Below, in pieces: positions 24,650 through 36,862 of a stretch of DNA of 64,000 nucleotides. The number at the start of each line of letters is the position of its first letter. Position 1 is the stretch's first letter. Location of the stretch: assembly GCA_035236585.1 (NCBI GenBank), contig CP141132.1:45263880-45327879 (forward strand), written 5' to 3'. Under the pieces are notes generated by a model. The model made no database searches. It was not told the DNA's origin and saw nothing but the letters and a program-made list of their open reading frames with translations. Source of the DNA: Warburgia ugandensis (taxonomy: Eukaryota > Streptophyta > Magnoliopsida > Canellales > Canellaceae). Made by a program: the position numbers and the translations under genes.

Positions 24650-25020
24650 AAAAAGAAGATTTAAAGGATGGTTATTCAAAACCTTCTTATAAAAGATGAC
24701 ATTATATTATAGTTCCTAAAAATCGTCTTATATTGTTACATATAGTATAAGACAGTTTTCAAAAATCATCTTATATTGTCCCCAACAATATAACATGGTT
24801 TTTAGAAACTGTCTTACAAAAATAGTTTTTAAGACAACTTCTGAAAACCATCTTATATTATCATATACAATGTAAGATAGTTTTTGAAAGCCATCTTATG
24901 AACTATTTTTATAAGATGGTTTTATTAAAAACCATCTTATAATGTTAAAATGCATACGATGATTTTGAAAATTTGTCTTTTTTTTTCTTTTTTTTTTTAA
25001 TATAAGATGGTTGCCTTTAA
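24650..25020. repeat. CACTA-1 subterminal repeats
   Basis: At least eight copies in both orientations of a 12-20 bp word of the type AAGATGGTTTTTAAAAACC or its complement AAAACCATCTTATA, with a few bases between them. Two inverted copies near 24918-24942 form a strong hairpin. Arrays of short inverted and direct repeats just inside the ends are typical of CACTA elements, where they bind the TnpA-type protein. Confidence 0.75.
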
Positions 25021-25046
25021 ACCTCCTTATTTTGCCTTCTTATAAA

Positions 25047-25063
25047 CCCAAATTTTAGCAATG
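25047..25063 (-). mobile_element. CACTA-1 terminal inverted repeat (5' end)
   Basis: The minus strand reads CATTGCTAAAATTTGGG, one base from the CACTG start of many CACTA ends (CACTGNTAGAAA-like). It sits outside the subterminal repeats and upstream of the transposase, as expected. The matching 3' end was not found below 8390. Confidence 0.6.
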
Positions 25064-26600
25064 ATGGACTTTCTTTTCTTTTTGAATGTAAACCATGCCA
25101 TGTTGCTTATTGTTGCAAGTGGTAAATAGTACTAAAGACCCACATTTTTTAAAATCTAAAATAGAGCCCTAAGTCCTTAGTTTTAGCAAGTTACTATATT
25201 AAAGAAATAAAATCAGTTTTGGAAAACTAAGAACAACCTTTTTTTTAATGCGCTGTACTTGCTTGGAAAGAGGTGATTTCTAAAGACATGATTTTAAGTT
25301 TTATTATGTATAGTTTTTGTATGAAGATGTATATGATTGTTGAGGTTTTCAAAGCTATATGATGCTAAAATTTGGGTGTAAGTTGAGTCGTAGTGTTATT
25401 ATTTTCAAAATAGGATTTCAAGACTTGATATAGCTCAAGAGTGAGCTATTGATGTGCACCATGATATTAGCTCGAGAAAGAGATTTTGAGATTTTATGTT
25501 CATTACGAGTTTGGCACAAGAGATTTGCAAACTATATGTGGGTATAGTGATACTCGAATTTTCTCATTGTGAGATAGGCTAATGAACCAATGGAAACTAT
25601 GCTAAGAGGTTGTTACTAGTTGGCCTTTTGACCTTTGACCAGTAGAAGTGGAATGGTATCCAATACAAAAAGTGGAATTTTCTCAACTGTTAGCGAAGAC
25701 CACATGAGGTGACTCATGCTACCCTTTTAAGATAGTTGTAGGCCCCATGAGGGTATTGTTGGAGTTCTCTCAGAATATCTGTGAGCAAGTGTTGAAGCAA
25801 AGTTGGAATCAACATAGTTGAGTCTATGAGTTTTTATTATTTTGTACTCCTAAGGAATGAAATGTGGGTTTGACAAATGAACCTGGATGAGTATTCTATA
25901 TTGTATTGGTAGACATGCTAATAGGAGTTCAGTGAAACTCCACAAGTAGTGGAGTGTGCTTGGATGACTATTTACATATCAGTAATTCAATGATTTTTTT
26001 GCATTCTAACTTTACTTGAATTATCAAGTTGATTATTTGTTCTCTATAAATAGTGATGTGTATTTGCATATTGATCCTTATAAGATGTGGAAGAATTGCA
26101 TGAAATGACTAAAAGGTTAGTTGTGTGATTTATTGCATTAAATAAAATGTTTTTGAAATGCAAGGGAATGCTTATTGATAGCATAAAATTGATTTTGTGT
26201 TTATGATTTACTTTTATCTGATGAGTAAATTCCCATATACTCAACCTAGCAAAAACCATTGAGATCCACAAGGAATACCAGTGGGCATGTAGATTATTGA
26301 GTCATCATAGTAAGGTTTATTAAATCCTCACTTCAGGATCCTATCAGAGAGCCTGACGCCCATAGATACAAAGCATGACTTTAAGCCTAGAGAAACTGGT
26401 GTAGCTCCCATGTGAGACCAGTGGCCAATGAACTATTTTGTATCATTTTAGTTTATTGGGCTATAGATATATAAGCACATTTTGCTTAACAAATATTATG
26501 GTTATTGACTTACTAATTATTGTGCTGTGGATGACTATACCTGAGAATCTTTTAAATTGATGACATGTTATGACTCAAACATGAGTTTGGTTTTTACACA
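25064..26600 (+). mobile_element. LTR-3 family LTR (plus)
   Basis: Ends TTTTTACACA at 26600, directly before a primer-site-like word. The middle (25540-25800) resembles 7440-7900 and the minus strand of 1980-2250: GTTGGCCTTTTGACC, AAGTGGAATTTTCT. The 5' edge is not defined; it may begin close to the CACTA end at 25063. No coding content. Confidence 0.5.
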
Positions 26601-26617
26601 TGGTATTGAGCCTCAGG
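26601..26617 (+). other. Decayed primer-binding site, tRNA-Met type
   Basis: TGGTATTGAGCCTCAGG follows the LTR end ACACA directly and compares with TGGTATCAAAGCCCAGG of LARD-1 (12020). About 200 bases of internal sequence remain before the next LTR-like start at 26816. Confidence 0.55.
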
Positions 26618-26815
26618 AGTTTTGAAAGCAATTTTTGAAAAGAACTCAAGTTGTAAAAAACTAATTTTCAAGTAAACCCATGTATCACATTAGATGACCC
26701 ATACTAAGTATCTTTTTCCATAAGAGAGTGAATTGAATGTCAGACATCCTATATTCTTTTACAGTGAATAAGTGTCCAAAATCGCTTAGAATCAATGATA
26801 AATAGATTTCTTCAT

Positions 26816-27437
26816 GTAATGCCCCAATGATAGATATTGAATCTCAATTTAGAAATACTCAAGTCTAAGAGCATTAATGATTACTCATACATACATACAT
26901 ACATACATACATACATTTATATAGTGTTCACAAAGGATCCTAAATTACTAAGGTCATTTTCCATGTGTGAAGCACTTTCAGACACCTTAATGTATGTTTA
27001 AGGTCCCTACATAAGATAATGCTGAGAATTGTTCATGCCCATCGAATGGCAACATCACATTCAACAAGTGTTACATAATTAGGTTTCTGATTCCCATTAT
27101 CACTTGATGATTATTTAAGGTTTACAAAGAATTGAAGTTTTGTTTCTACTTAGTGGATACATGCATATATATAGTGTCCACTAAGTATTCTAGATAGTTA
27201 TGGTCACGTTCTATCTGTGAAACACTTAAGCACATCATAACATATGTTTAATTTGCCTATGTAAGATGTCCTTAGAATAGATCATTTCAATCTAATGGCA
27301 ATAAGAAATTCAATGAGTTAACACCTTTTGTAATACAATTTTCAAAGGCAAGGCCCTTAGTAGTAAAAAAATTTTGCAAAACAAAGCAGTAGAAATTCTT
27401 TTCTTTAGAACTTGTTTTGAAAAACCCAAGTCATCAC
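26816..27437 (+). mobile_element. Short LTR-like segment with repeated units
   Basis: Starts TGTAATGCCCCAATG and ends AAAAACCCAAGTCATCAC, close to the first and last bases of a LARD-1 LTR, but only 622 bp long. It contains two diverged copies of a unit of about 250 bp: 26921-27165 and 27171-27325 (AGTGTTCACAAAGGATCCTA and AGTGTCCACTAAGTATTCTA, then GGTCA, then CACTT). A third copy is at 31197-31435. Either an LTR shrunk by deletion or a short non-autonomous derivative. Confidence 0.45.
26886..26916. repeat. (CATA)n microsatellite
   Basis: About seven CATA units, at the start of the first repeat unit. Confidence 0.9.
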
Positions 27438-30400
27438 TTTATACATAACATAAGTAGAATTTTTGTACAAGATAAAATTCAATTGAAGGAATATATTTTT
27501 ATCAAATTCTAGAATCCATTTAATGGTTCATAGTACATCCCAACTCCATTATAATACTTGTCCAAATTACATAATCTAAAACTCAAAGCTCACCATACAA
27601 TGAAACTCTCATTATAATACAATACTCTCAAATAAAACAAATACATGTCTTCAAGGGGTATACCCTGATGATTATTCTCTTCAAGTCTTCTACAGTCTTG
27701 AGCTCCTATCTCTCCTTCTCTATATTGAGATATTGTAAACAATGAAACATTTACAATATCTCAGCAAGCTATGCTTGGTAGGGGATTCAAGAAGCATAAT
27801 AATTTGATTGTATAATTCTAATACTTCATAATCCCACTATTCATAAATATACTCATGTATCTAACTCTTTACTTTGTAATATATGTACATCCTTATACAT
27901 ACATACTATACATCGATAAATTTGTCAAATTTATGAAAGTAGTAAAATAACATTCCCAACTAAGCTGATCAGTTCTTTCCACTATCAGAAATCAGTATTT
28001 TAGCTAGTCCTATAATAGAAATTTTCTTTCTTGAAAAATACTGGTAATATACAATTACCTAGCATTTCATCATGCCAAAACATAAGGCATTTCACCATGC
28101 CTATCTCATATGCATCATAGTGCAAAATAATCAGAGGACTACCATGCTGCAATCTAATCCATACTAGCGCACTAGGATAATTGCCCTGTTTACCACTGAT
28201 ACCACAGTGGAAAATATTGTGTCACTACCGATATGGGGAGATAGGACTTTCACCGTGCTGGCCTTCCCATAATTGTCCCACCCAACTTTTAGACTCTCAT
28301 AGGGCAAGGTATCTTCAAATCATCAAATTTCAGGAAGCGGGTGGCCAAAGCCTCACAACTCCCCTAGCATAGCATCCATAGGCTTATGCAGGTTTAAAAC
28401 AAAACCACAAGCCTCTATGCTTGTATGTAAAATATGTTTCATATGTATCAGACAATCTATCTGTTTACTTAGGGCTAGAATATCTTCTAGTTCCATATTC
28501 ACTTATATTCCAGTCCTTAATTCTAACTTAACCATTTCATATGTGTTTGGTTGGATCATAAGGGTTTCAGGGGATTTAATACAAGTATTAATATTATACT
28601 TGTCAACATAAGGTCATGTGTTCAACATGTACATCCCATGTAAAAGCATTCATAAAATCCTCCTACCTTCAAGTAGTGATCCATCTCTTTAGATCTTCCA
28701 TAATCCTGACGGGTGTATGAAATCTATAAATCCATACATAATGCCAATACATATACAATCTGAATAATCCTATCTATATTCTTTATCTAATCTTGTCCTT
28801 TAATATAAAGGATTTAGATCTTTTGTCCTATCATGATCTATCTTCCTCAGATAGACTCTATCCTATTGATTAATAGATCTAATGATTATAATGATCCTCT
28901 AATCTTTCAGATCTAAGTATTTTCTATCCTAAGTCTTTGTGTATTCCTTTCTTTGATCTTGATCTTTGATAAATCCTTTGATCAACAATTTATACTTGTT
29001 GATAAAGATCAAGAACTTAGATCTTCTATCATCTAGTTCTCCTTTGATCTAAGTTTAGTTGTTTGATCATCCATAAGCAGGATGATCTTAGTTCTCTTCC
29101 TTGAATTATATTTGATCAAGGGTTCATATCATCTATTTGATCTAAGTTGCAAGCAATCTATATATATCATCATCAAGAAATATTTATTTCTTTTTATTGT
29201 TCTTGATTATTCAAGATCCAATGAATCTTGTTTGATTATCCTTATCTTACTTACAATTTTTATTAGGGTTAGATAATTTACTAACCTTTTATGCTCTTAT
29301 TATTATTATTATTATTATTCAACCATTTAATATTTTACTACTTGAAGATAACTTATTTCAGCCTAAGTCTAGACTATGCCTCTTATTTCCAATTGGCTAA
29401 GGCTTACTAGTTGAATGGCTGAACACAAAGTGGTTACTTCAATTCTCATGTAAGGAGGCATTTAGATCTCACAAATATCAACAGAAGGTAGGGGAAGAGC
29501 AAGGCTCTATTAGTTTACCCCCTAAACCACCATGTTCAACATTTATTAGAGTGACGTTAGCTCAACCTTTCATAAGGTTCTTATGAGCATGTTAACCCTA
29601 AGTACTCTTTCTAATTGATTTGAATTAAGTCCATGAACATTTAAAATGTCATTCATGGGGTTTATTATTCTCCTAGTTTGGGCCAAGGATTTGATAATCC
29701 TTATATTGTCCTACTAACTATAGCCCTTACTAATTAAGTCTATATCAAATAATTCACTCTTATACGTGTCATGAAATTCTACTTTCTTACTAGATTCCAT
29801 TTTTAGTGTTTTATGCTCTTTAGTTCATAACTACTTTAACAATTAAATCTACAAATGAAATTTAACCATAGATGAATTATAACTTTAAAGCATAAAACTA
29901 CATAATTGAACAACCTAATGATAATGGTACAAGAAAGATAAGATTATACTAGCATGATTTTTAACTAATGTACTTTATCTAATAAACTCAAATTAAACTG
30001 TCATGAACCTAAGGTACCATCTCATACCATAGCATAATCTAACATAAAATCCTAGCATGGTCCAAAGTTACAATTGCATGAAATCATACTAATATGGTCT
30101 TAAGTTACAATTCCATCTGAGCCCTTCATCATTTAGAATTGAAGGGTTCTGGTCCTTACTTTATTTTTATAAATTTTAACCTAAAACTATTTACAGAAAA
30201 ATAAAAATTACATAAAAAAAAATGAAATAAGTATAAGAAATGGTTCCACCTACCTAATTGGAGAAAAAACATAGATTTGAAGCCCAATTTGAAATAAATA
30301 CCCTTTGATGATAAGATAGCCCGATTGTCCCTTGTTTTGTGTTTTTTTGTTGATTACACCATTGGATCTTGAAATTGACTTAGGGGTTTTGTAGAAAAGG

Positions 30401-31196
30401 TAGTCTAGGATTGTATGGATGGTGGGATTTTCGAGATTCAATTTGGAACAAAGTGCCTAATTGAATTTAGGTCTCTTATTCCAATTAGAGAGAGGAGATA
30501 TAAAGTGCAAGAAGGGAGATTTTTGGGTGTTTTGGAACTTTGGGAAGGAATCTAGATCCAATTTTTTAGAGCAAGCAAGATGATTTTGTGGAATTTTAAT
30601 GAACATTTTTGGAGGGGTATTTATAGGTGTTTTGCATTTTTCATAATTACTTGTAATAATTATGTTTTAATTCTTTTAAATATTAAATTGACATTGGATC
30701 TCCACTACCACCTCCTTCTCCACTAGCAGCTGGTAGTGGTTTAACCATTCATTACATGTTTTCTAGTCGTTGGATTCGTTGGTGGGCCCCTTGTGGGCCC
30801 CATGGGGTTTGGAAGGAGCATTTTGCCCTTTTGTGGAAAAAAATCCATTTTATTCTCCCAAACTCGGAATTGATCATACTTAGTGGAATTGGAATCATAT
30901 CTCTAAGTACATTCTAAATATTGATGTCTTAGATCTCAGTTATGGGTAAAATTACCATTTTACCCTTTTATTCATAAAAATGAAGAAAATTAGGGATTTT
31001 TCATTTTAACTCAGAATTGAACGTACTTAGTGTCATTTCGATTGGTTTTTCAAGTACATTCATAATTTTTAAGTTTTTAATTATATTTTAATCTCTATAA
31101 AAAGATAATTTCCAATAACCTAATATTCTAGCTCAAAATTTTTGAAAACTCAAACTTTATTGATTTTCTCAATCAATTTACAAAAATTGGGGTTAT
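27438..31196 (-). mobile_element. LTR-2 family LTR (minus), nearly complete (3759 bp)
   Basis: On the minus strand it starts near 31196 (TAATAACCCCAATTTTTG). It then carries, in LTR-2 order, the GGTTCCACCTACC region complement, the TGGCCAC and GGAAGGCC module (28380-28230), GAGATATTG with the complement of CAAGCTATGCTTGGTAGGGG (27780), and the GAACCATTAAATGG word (27520). The last bases of the LTR are missing at 27438. It is flanked on both sides by copies of the unit described at 26816, so it most likely inserted into that array; matching 5-bp flanks were not found. Confidence 0.7.
29297..29319. repeat. (TTA)n microsatellite
   Basis: TTATTATTATTATTATTATT within the LTR-2 copy. Confidence 0.9.
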
Positions 31197-31435
31197 TATA
31201 GTGTCCACTAAGTATTCTAAATAGCTATGGTCATGCTCTATCTGTGAAATACTTAAGCACATCATAATGTATGTTTAATTTCCCTATGTAAGATGGCCTT
31301 GGAATAGATCATTCCAATATAATACCAATAAGAAATTCAATGTGTTACATAATTAGATTTCCCATTCCCATTCTCACTTGAGTACTATCTAAGGTTTAAA
31401 AAGAATTGGAATTCCATTTCTCTATGACTACGATT
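31197..31435 (+). repeat. Third copy of the 250-bp unit
   Basis: AGTGTCCACTAAGTATTCTA, CACTT/TACTTAAGCACATCATAA, GTGTTACATAATTAG and TTAAAAAGAATTGGAA follow the unit at 26921-27165 across its whole length. Separated from the other two by the LTR-2 insertion. Confidence 0.6.
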
Positions 31436-31679
31436 CTCAATTATCTTGTCATGAAATTCCTACTATGTTACCTTTGGTTCCAAAGGTCATCTTATGACTC
31501 CTTAAACATATTGTCATGTCATGACTAGTTAACTTACATGCTTAGTACATTGTAATGTACTATTGACAAGACATAATTTAATAAGGTTAATGCATTCATT
31601 GAAATAATCAACAGAACATCATACTAAATGTCATATGATGCTTTGCAAGGAAAAATCGATATATAATATGGTGTGTTGG

Positions 31680-32860
31680 TAATATATTAAGGAGGAACTT
31701 TATTCAACAAATAAATAACATCTCTGGGACATAACCCAAAAGAAACATGGCAAGTCAGTAAAACTCATCATTTACTAGGCCACGTCCAATAGGGTTTTAT
31801 TTTTGATACACCATTCAACTATGGCATACTAGCTACTCAACAGGGATAGAATGTTGGTTGCTTTAAGGAACTCCCCAAAATCATCCCCAAATATTTTCTC
31901 CCTCTATTGGAGTGAAAAACAATAATCTTTCTTTTAGTTTGATTTTCTACTTCACTTTTATATTTCTTCAACTTTTTAGTTGATTTTGGTTTATTCTTCA
32001 TTAGATACATACATGCATACATATGTACATACACATATATAATATATATGTATATGAAATGTGAGAAATCATCAACAAACATGGTAAAGTTGACATGATC
32101 TCCTCTCATACAATGACTAAGGGGTCCATATGCTTATGTATGTATTAAGTCCGACAAACTTGTGGCATGCTTACCTTTTTCTTTAAATGATGACCTAGCC
32201 ATTTTCCCATGCAAACATGCTTCACATGTCGGTAAGCTTTCCATCTTAATTGAATTAAGTGGGCCATCCTTTATCACCATATGAATCTTATCACTACTTC
32301 TTTGATTCTCTTAAGCGTAGAAATGGAGGAGTTATCCTTAACATTAATAATATTAGGATTCAAAAGGTAAATTAAATAAAGATCCTTCTCACAAGTACTA
32401 ATATTACTACTTTACAATCAAAAGAAAACTCATTACTCCATCATCAGCTAAAAAAGGACATCAATTACCCGCCAATCAAAATATGAAAATCAAGTTTCTC
32501 TCACACATTGTGCAAATAAACAATCTTTTATAATAAAATGGCTACCACTACTCAAAAGCAAACTAATGGTTCCCAAATCGATGATTGCTACCTTTGCTTT
32601 TGTGCCCATCATGTCTTTGTCATTAAGTTTTCTTTCCCTTGAATGCCTTGTAACAAATTGCATGTATGAAACACCACACTATAATTGAGTTTACAAGGAA
32701 TTAGTATTGCCACTAATCATTTGGTTTTAATGACAAAAGTAAGTGCCATGCCTTTGAATGTTTTACCCTTCTAAATGGATTCTGGGTAGACATTACAATC
32801 TCAATCTTTCTTAAGTGGCCTAGTTTCCCATAATGGGAAACACTTTCATTGGTTATTCAT
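31680..32860 (-). pseudogene. Ty1/copia gag-pol relic: zinc knuckle, pre-integrase and integrase
   Basis: Minus strand, in family order: CVSHYGKLGHLRK near 32855, a decayed gag zinc knuckle (first Cys and the His region kept, other cysteines lost); KAKVAIIDLGTISLLL then IIKDCLF near 32590-32530 in the protease/pre-integrase linker; SLPTCEACLHGKMARSSF near 32230-32170, the GAG-pre-integrase end; MFVDDFSHFIYI at 32080, then KSEVENQTKRKI and FHSNRGRKYL, the integrase core; and, after frameshifts, TLLDV and MMSFTDLPCFFW at 31780-31740. The core is interrupted by a Tyr/Ile/Met-rich insert made by a TA/CATA microsatellite at 32005-32055. Reverse transcriptase and RNase H are missing. No LTR could be paired with it. 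Dead. Confidence 0.85.
32005..32055. repeat. CATA/TATA-rich microsatellite inside the copia integrase
   Basis: GATACATACATGCATACATA, GTACATACACATATATAATA, TATATGTATATG. It interrupts the integrase core between the FVDD.S segment and the LMK segment while keeping the frame open. Confidence 0.8.
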
Positions 32861-33540
32861 CATGTATCTCAAAAAAAATTTCTTTCTTAGAAGTATTTTC
32901 CTCCCATTAGATTTATTTCTCATAGTTCCTTTTTCTTTTTCTTAGAACAAGAGACCAATATTTAGCTACCCAACATATACATTTTCCTTCCTTAAGTAAA
33001 TCCTATGCTTGCACCAGCATTTTGAGTAGCTCAATCAGCAAATATTCTAGTTTATTCATGTAAAGTACATCTTTCCCAATGAGAAATTCCTTCCTCTCAA
33101 TGTAAGTACATCCATATTTATGATACCTTCATAATCATGACAAGTCATGCTTAAGATGCCATGTTTCAAGGAGATTTTTAGATAGATCTTAACCTTTCAA
33201 TGCTAGATCACCTAGATTGTCACTTATCATTTTCAATTCACCACTAATATTGGAAATGTTAGACACTCCCATGTTATTTTTGAAATGTGATCAATAAAAT
33301 TGCTTGCATAGTGAACTAGCTTTCTTTTAAGAGTTTCAATCACCAAAAGTTATAAATTGCTCTGTTTAACTCAAATCCTACAAATTACCCTATAAACCCC
33401 TAATTACTAATGAGTTGAATGATTCAAGGTTATACAAATATAATTTTTTGGGATACTACTAGTAATAATTATGTGTATATCACATCATCACCAAGATACT
33501 TAAGAATCTCACAATAAGAACATAACTTACTTTAGGTGCT
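32861..33540. other. Unassigned, possibly copia gag remnant
   Basis: Lies upstream of the copia zinc knuckle on the minus strand, where gag is expected. No convincing gag match could be read. Confidence 0.3.
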
Positions 33541-34125
33541 ATGACATCCCAGGTTTTTATATCACTTTTTCACAAAATATTCCATGAGAAGACATGTTAA
33601 AATCCCTTGTATCATTTGTTTTTTCTAAAAGTAAGGATTTTCAAAGAAATGAGTTCTACATTCTGGTGAAAATCCTATAGAGTCTCCTCTAGTTGTTGAA
33701 CTTAGTCATTTTAAGCATGCAATGTGAAGTCCCTCATAAAAATAAATAACAAAACAAAATCATAAGGGAGACTTAGTCTCCATCCAATCACATGAATACA
33801 TAATTTAAAAGTGTATAGCTTTAAAATCAAGTTTTTAACTAAAATAAAAGGAATAGTTTGCTACTAGGATCAATCCAGTCACTACCACATAACCATAATT
33901 TCAACTTACATGTCCACATGTCCATAAAGCAAAAGTCATATTAAGTCATCCCACTATATCAATTCTCAATAATCTCAACTAGGTTGTACATATTTGATAT
34001 TACCTCCTCTATTCTTCTCTTGAAATTTCTACCACAGTCTTTTGCTCCCTTTTTTCTAATTTATTTCTTCAAGCATGAGATATTGAAAATAATTTCTAAT
34101 GTCTCAACAAGCATGTGCTTGGTGT
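33541..34125 (-). mobile_element. LTR-2 family LTR 3' part (minus), fragment
   Basis: Begins on the plus strand with CTATGACATCCCAGGTTTT, the complement of an LTR end. It continues with AGGATCAATCCAGTCAC (LTR-2 end region) and ends with GAGATATTG...TCTCAACAAGCATGTGCTTGG, the counterpart of 27725-27783. Cut at 34125 by the Tat-B LTR. The 5' part of an LTR-2 copy in the same orientation lies at 61455-62775, so both may come from one LTR split by the Tat elements, with some loss. Confidence 0.6.
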
Positions 34126-36850
34126 AATGTTTTAATTTACTCACCATCACATAAATCTATTGTAGTAGATGCACGCGAGTGAGGTTGATATCATGAAGAA
34201 TATAATAGTTTTGTGTTATGTGGACCTTCATTTAAACTATTTAACCTAAGAAATGGAAGTTGATTTTTACCCAAAACTAAGAAGTGAATTAATCAAAGAT
34301 ACATGACATAAAATAAAGACATGGAATAAAAAAACATGCTAAAAGAAAACCAACTAACCTTAGAAACTTTCCTAAAACACACTTTCTAAAACAATATCAC
34401 TTTATAACATTCTAAAAATGAAAATTAAAGACTCACTAAACTACTGCTCTTAAACAACCAATGGATTAATCAAATAGAATAAGAACTGACTTAGCAACCA
34501 TGCACATGACCCCAAGGGAGGTGTGCATGGCTTCTTCGATGAAGGAGATGAAAAATATTTAGGTTGGATTAAGAGCATGTAATCCTAAGAATTAATGATT
34601 TAAATGAAGTGAGTAAACATTACGATGCATGGGGAATCTAATGAATAAACAACTATTAACAATTGCACAAGGACTCATCTAACTATCATCAAAACCTCCT
34701 CAAAACCATGATCATGATTAATTTGCTAAATCTAGATGCTTCTTAATACAACTATTATATTTGCTAGAATTTTTGAAGGGATTATAAAACTATATGAAAA
34801 ACAGCATTGAAGCAACTGAATTGTAAGAAATAACTCATCTCATTATTCATTATGACAAGCATTGGATAAGAACCATAGATTACATTTCATTCAAACAAAT
34901 GCTTACAAGTGTGGTGCACACCATTCATTGGATTTGCATACCATGTTTATAAACAACCTTCTTTCTTCTTCAAACAAATCCAAAAACAAGTCCTATGCAA
35001 GCATGCATGTAACTCAAGAGAGATCCAAGAAAAAGATAGTGACAAAGGGTGAGTGTAAGTAATGAGAACCAATGGATCTAAGGTAGTCAAATCACTTGAT
35101 CTAAAGATCATTATCTCTCGGCCGTCATGACTAGATATTAGTGATCCTTTAGAAGAAGGATCTAAGGCTAACAACAAAAGGAAGACAAGTTTGGAAGATC
35201 AAGGAACAAAACTAGAAAAATAATCATGGAACTAAAAGACTTGAATAAAAGCATCAAAGGATTAATTTAATGAAAGATTAAGAAAGGAAACCAACCTAGA
35301 ATGGAGATGCATAAACCCAAGATAAACAGCCACAAACATGCATGGAAGACTTGGAATGAATGGCTGTGTTGAAGGGCTAAAGAGAAGGTAAGATGGGGGA
35401 CACCTCCTCTTTTGGAGTAGGGTTCCTCCCTTCTAAAAAGTGTCATGAGTGGAACTCTTTTTGGGCATATATAGTTTTCTTGGTGAGCTCTTCTAAGGTG
35501 ACCTAAGGAAAATGTAAGGTGGAGATGATTTTAGAAAGAAGAATGAATGGTTAGGATCCATAGATGGAGTGGCTGTCTAGGGTCTCTTAAAGAGGAAACA
35601 AGGTAGGAGATATGGTGGGAGGCACCTTCTTTTTACGATGGGGCATTTCCACCTCTCTTCCATGTGTGGAAATCCCTAAAGAGAGGGTGATGCTGTAGGT
35701 AAGGTGGAAGTGGAAAGATAGAGGAAAAGAAGCATGGAAATAAAGATAGAGAGGAAGCTAAGAAAATGGGTATAGGTGGCATGGAGAGATTAGCCACTTA
35801 AGACAACTAAGAGGATAGAGAAATAAAAGGAGCCTCCAATTTTGTAGGATTTAGGCATGGATCTTCTTCCTCTAATATTTTTCACACGAAAATGAAGTAA
35901 AGAAGGGGGGCAAGTGGTAAAGAGGAAAGAAGGAGGGAGTTAAGCAAAAATGGCTACGTGGCATTGTTTGATAGAATCAACCAGTGGTGGGAGGCACCAT
36001 TTGTTTTTAGGGAGGATGCATCTCCCACTATGGTTTTCATTTAGAAATCATAGAGAGTGAGAGAGATATCGGTAGAAAAAGATGGGAAAGAGGAAAAGAA
36101 TGGGAAGGAAAGAGAAAGAGTGGGTTCTTTTCCTATCATACCACACATGCATGCTATGATATTCTTGCTAATCATCTCTCAAAAATTTGCATTTTACCAT
36201 GGATAATTGCTTATAATTCTTCCTCCAATCGTGGCACTCCATGTGTATGACTCATTTGGTTTAGTGGCTCACTTCAAAGGCTCATTTACTTGATGGTTTA
36301 GATGGCTAATTCTCTTGACTTGTCTTGTATGCTTGACTTCATGGCTCACTTAGCTTTTTCACCTTCTAGCATGGCTTGTACATGGCTAGGTGGCTTACAT
36401 GGCCCCATGCAAAGGTGGTGGAAATTGCATGGCTTGTTCATGGGCCCATTTTAGTCACCTTTGGCCATACCAATTACTTCCTTGGATCCATGATCTTGCC
36501 TTGAGATGATCTTGACCTTTGTTAGGACTTGAAATCAGTTAAATGTAGGTTTGGGCCCTCTAATCTAGTCTTAATATTTGATCTTTATCTCAATCGATCT
36601 CAACCATTGGATCATCATCTTGATTACTATAAAAGGTCAAAATCTTTAATTAAATCATAGAAAAATATGATTATTGACATACTTACTTTGGATTAGCCTC
36701 TGAACCTATAAAATATCAAACTTTAGAGTTATTAGTTCATAAAATGCATATGTTATAAATTTTGAAAAGAATCTTAGAGTTAACACTATGTTTTATAACA
36801 CATGGCTACTAATTAGGGTCTTTTTTATGCAAATTTGAATACTTATCACA
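34126..36850 (-). mobile_element. Tat-B 3' LTR (minus, about 2.7 kb)
   Basis: On the minus strand it starts TGTGATAAGTATTC right after a polypurine tract. It follows the Tat-A 5' LTR (58885-61454) throughout: GCATAAAAAAGACCCTAATT, the stretch with GGCCAAAGG and CATGGGCCC (36430-36470 versus 61150-61175), the A-rich part, and the end near CACGCGAGTGAGGTTGATATC (GTACGTTAGTGAGGTCAATC at 58932). The inner end near 34126 is approximate. CACC/CTCC purine-rich patches (35380-36120) carry no gene. Confidence 0.8.
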
Positions 36851-36862
36851 CCCCCCAACCAG
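36851..36862 (-). other. Tat-B polypurine tract
   Basis: The minus strand reads CTGGTTGGGGGG directly before the LTR start TGTGATAAG. The Tat-A equivalent is at 47166-47177. Confidence 0.85.

Noticed and set aside
24700..24960. CRISPR-like array of short repeats
   Set aside because: Repeats are inverted as well as direct, irregularly spaced, in plant DNA, and next to a CACTA end.
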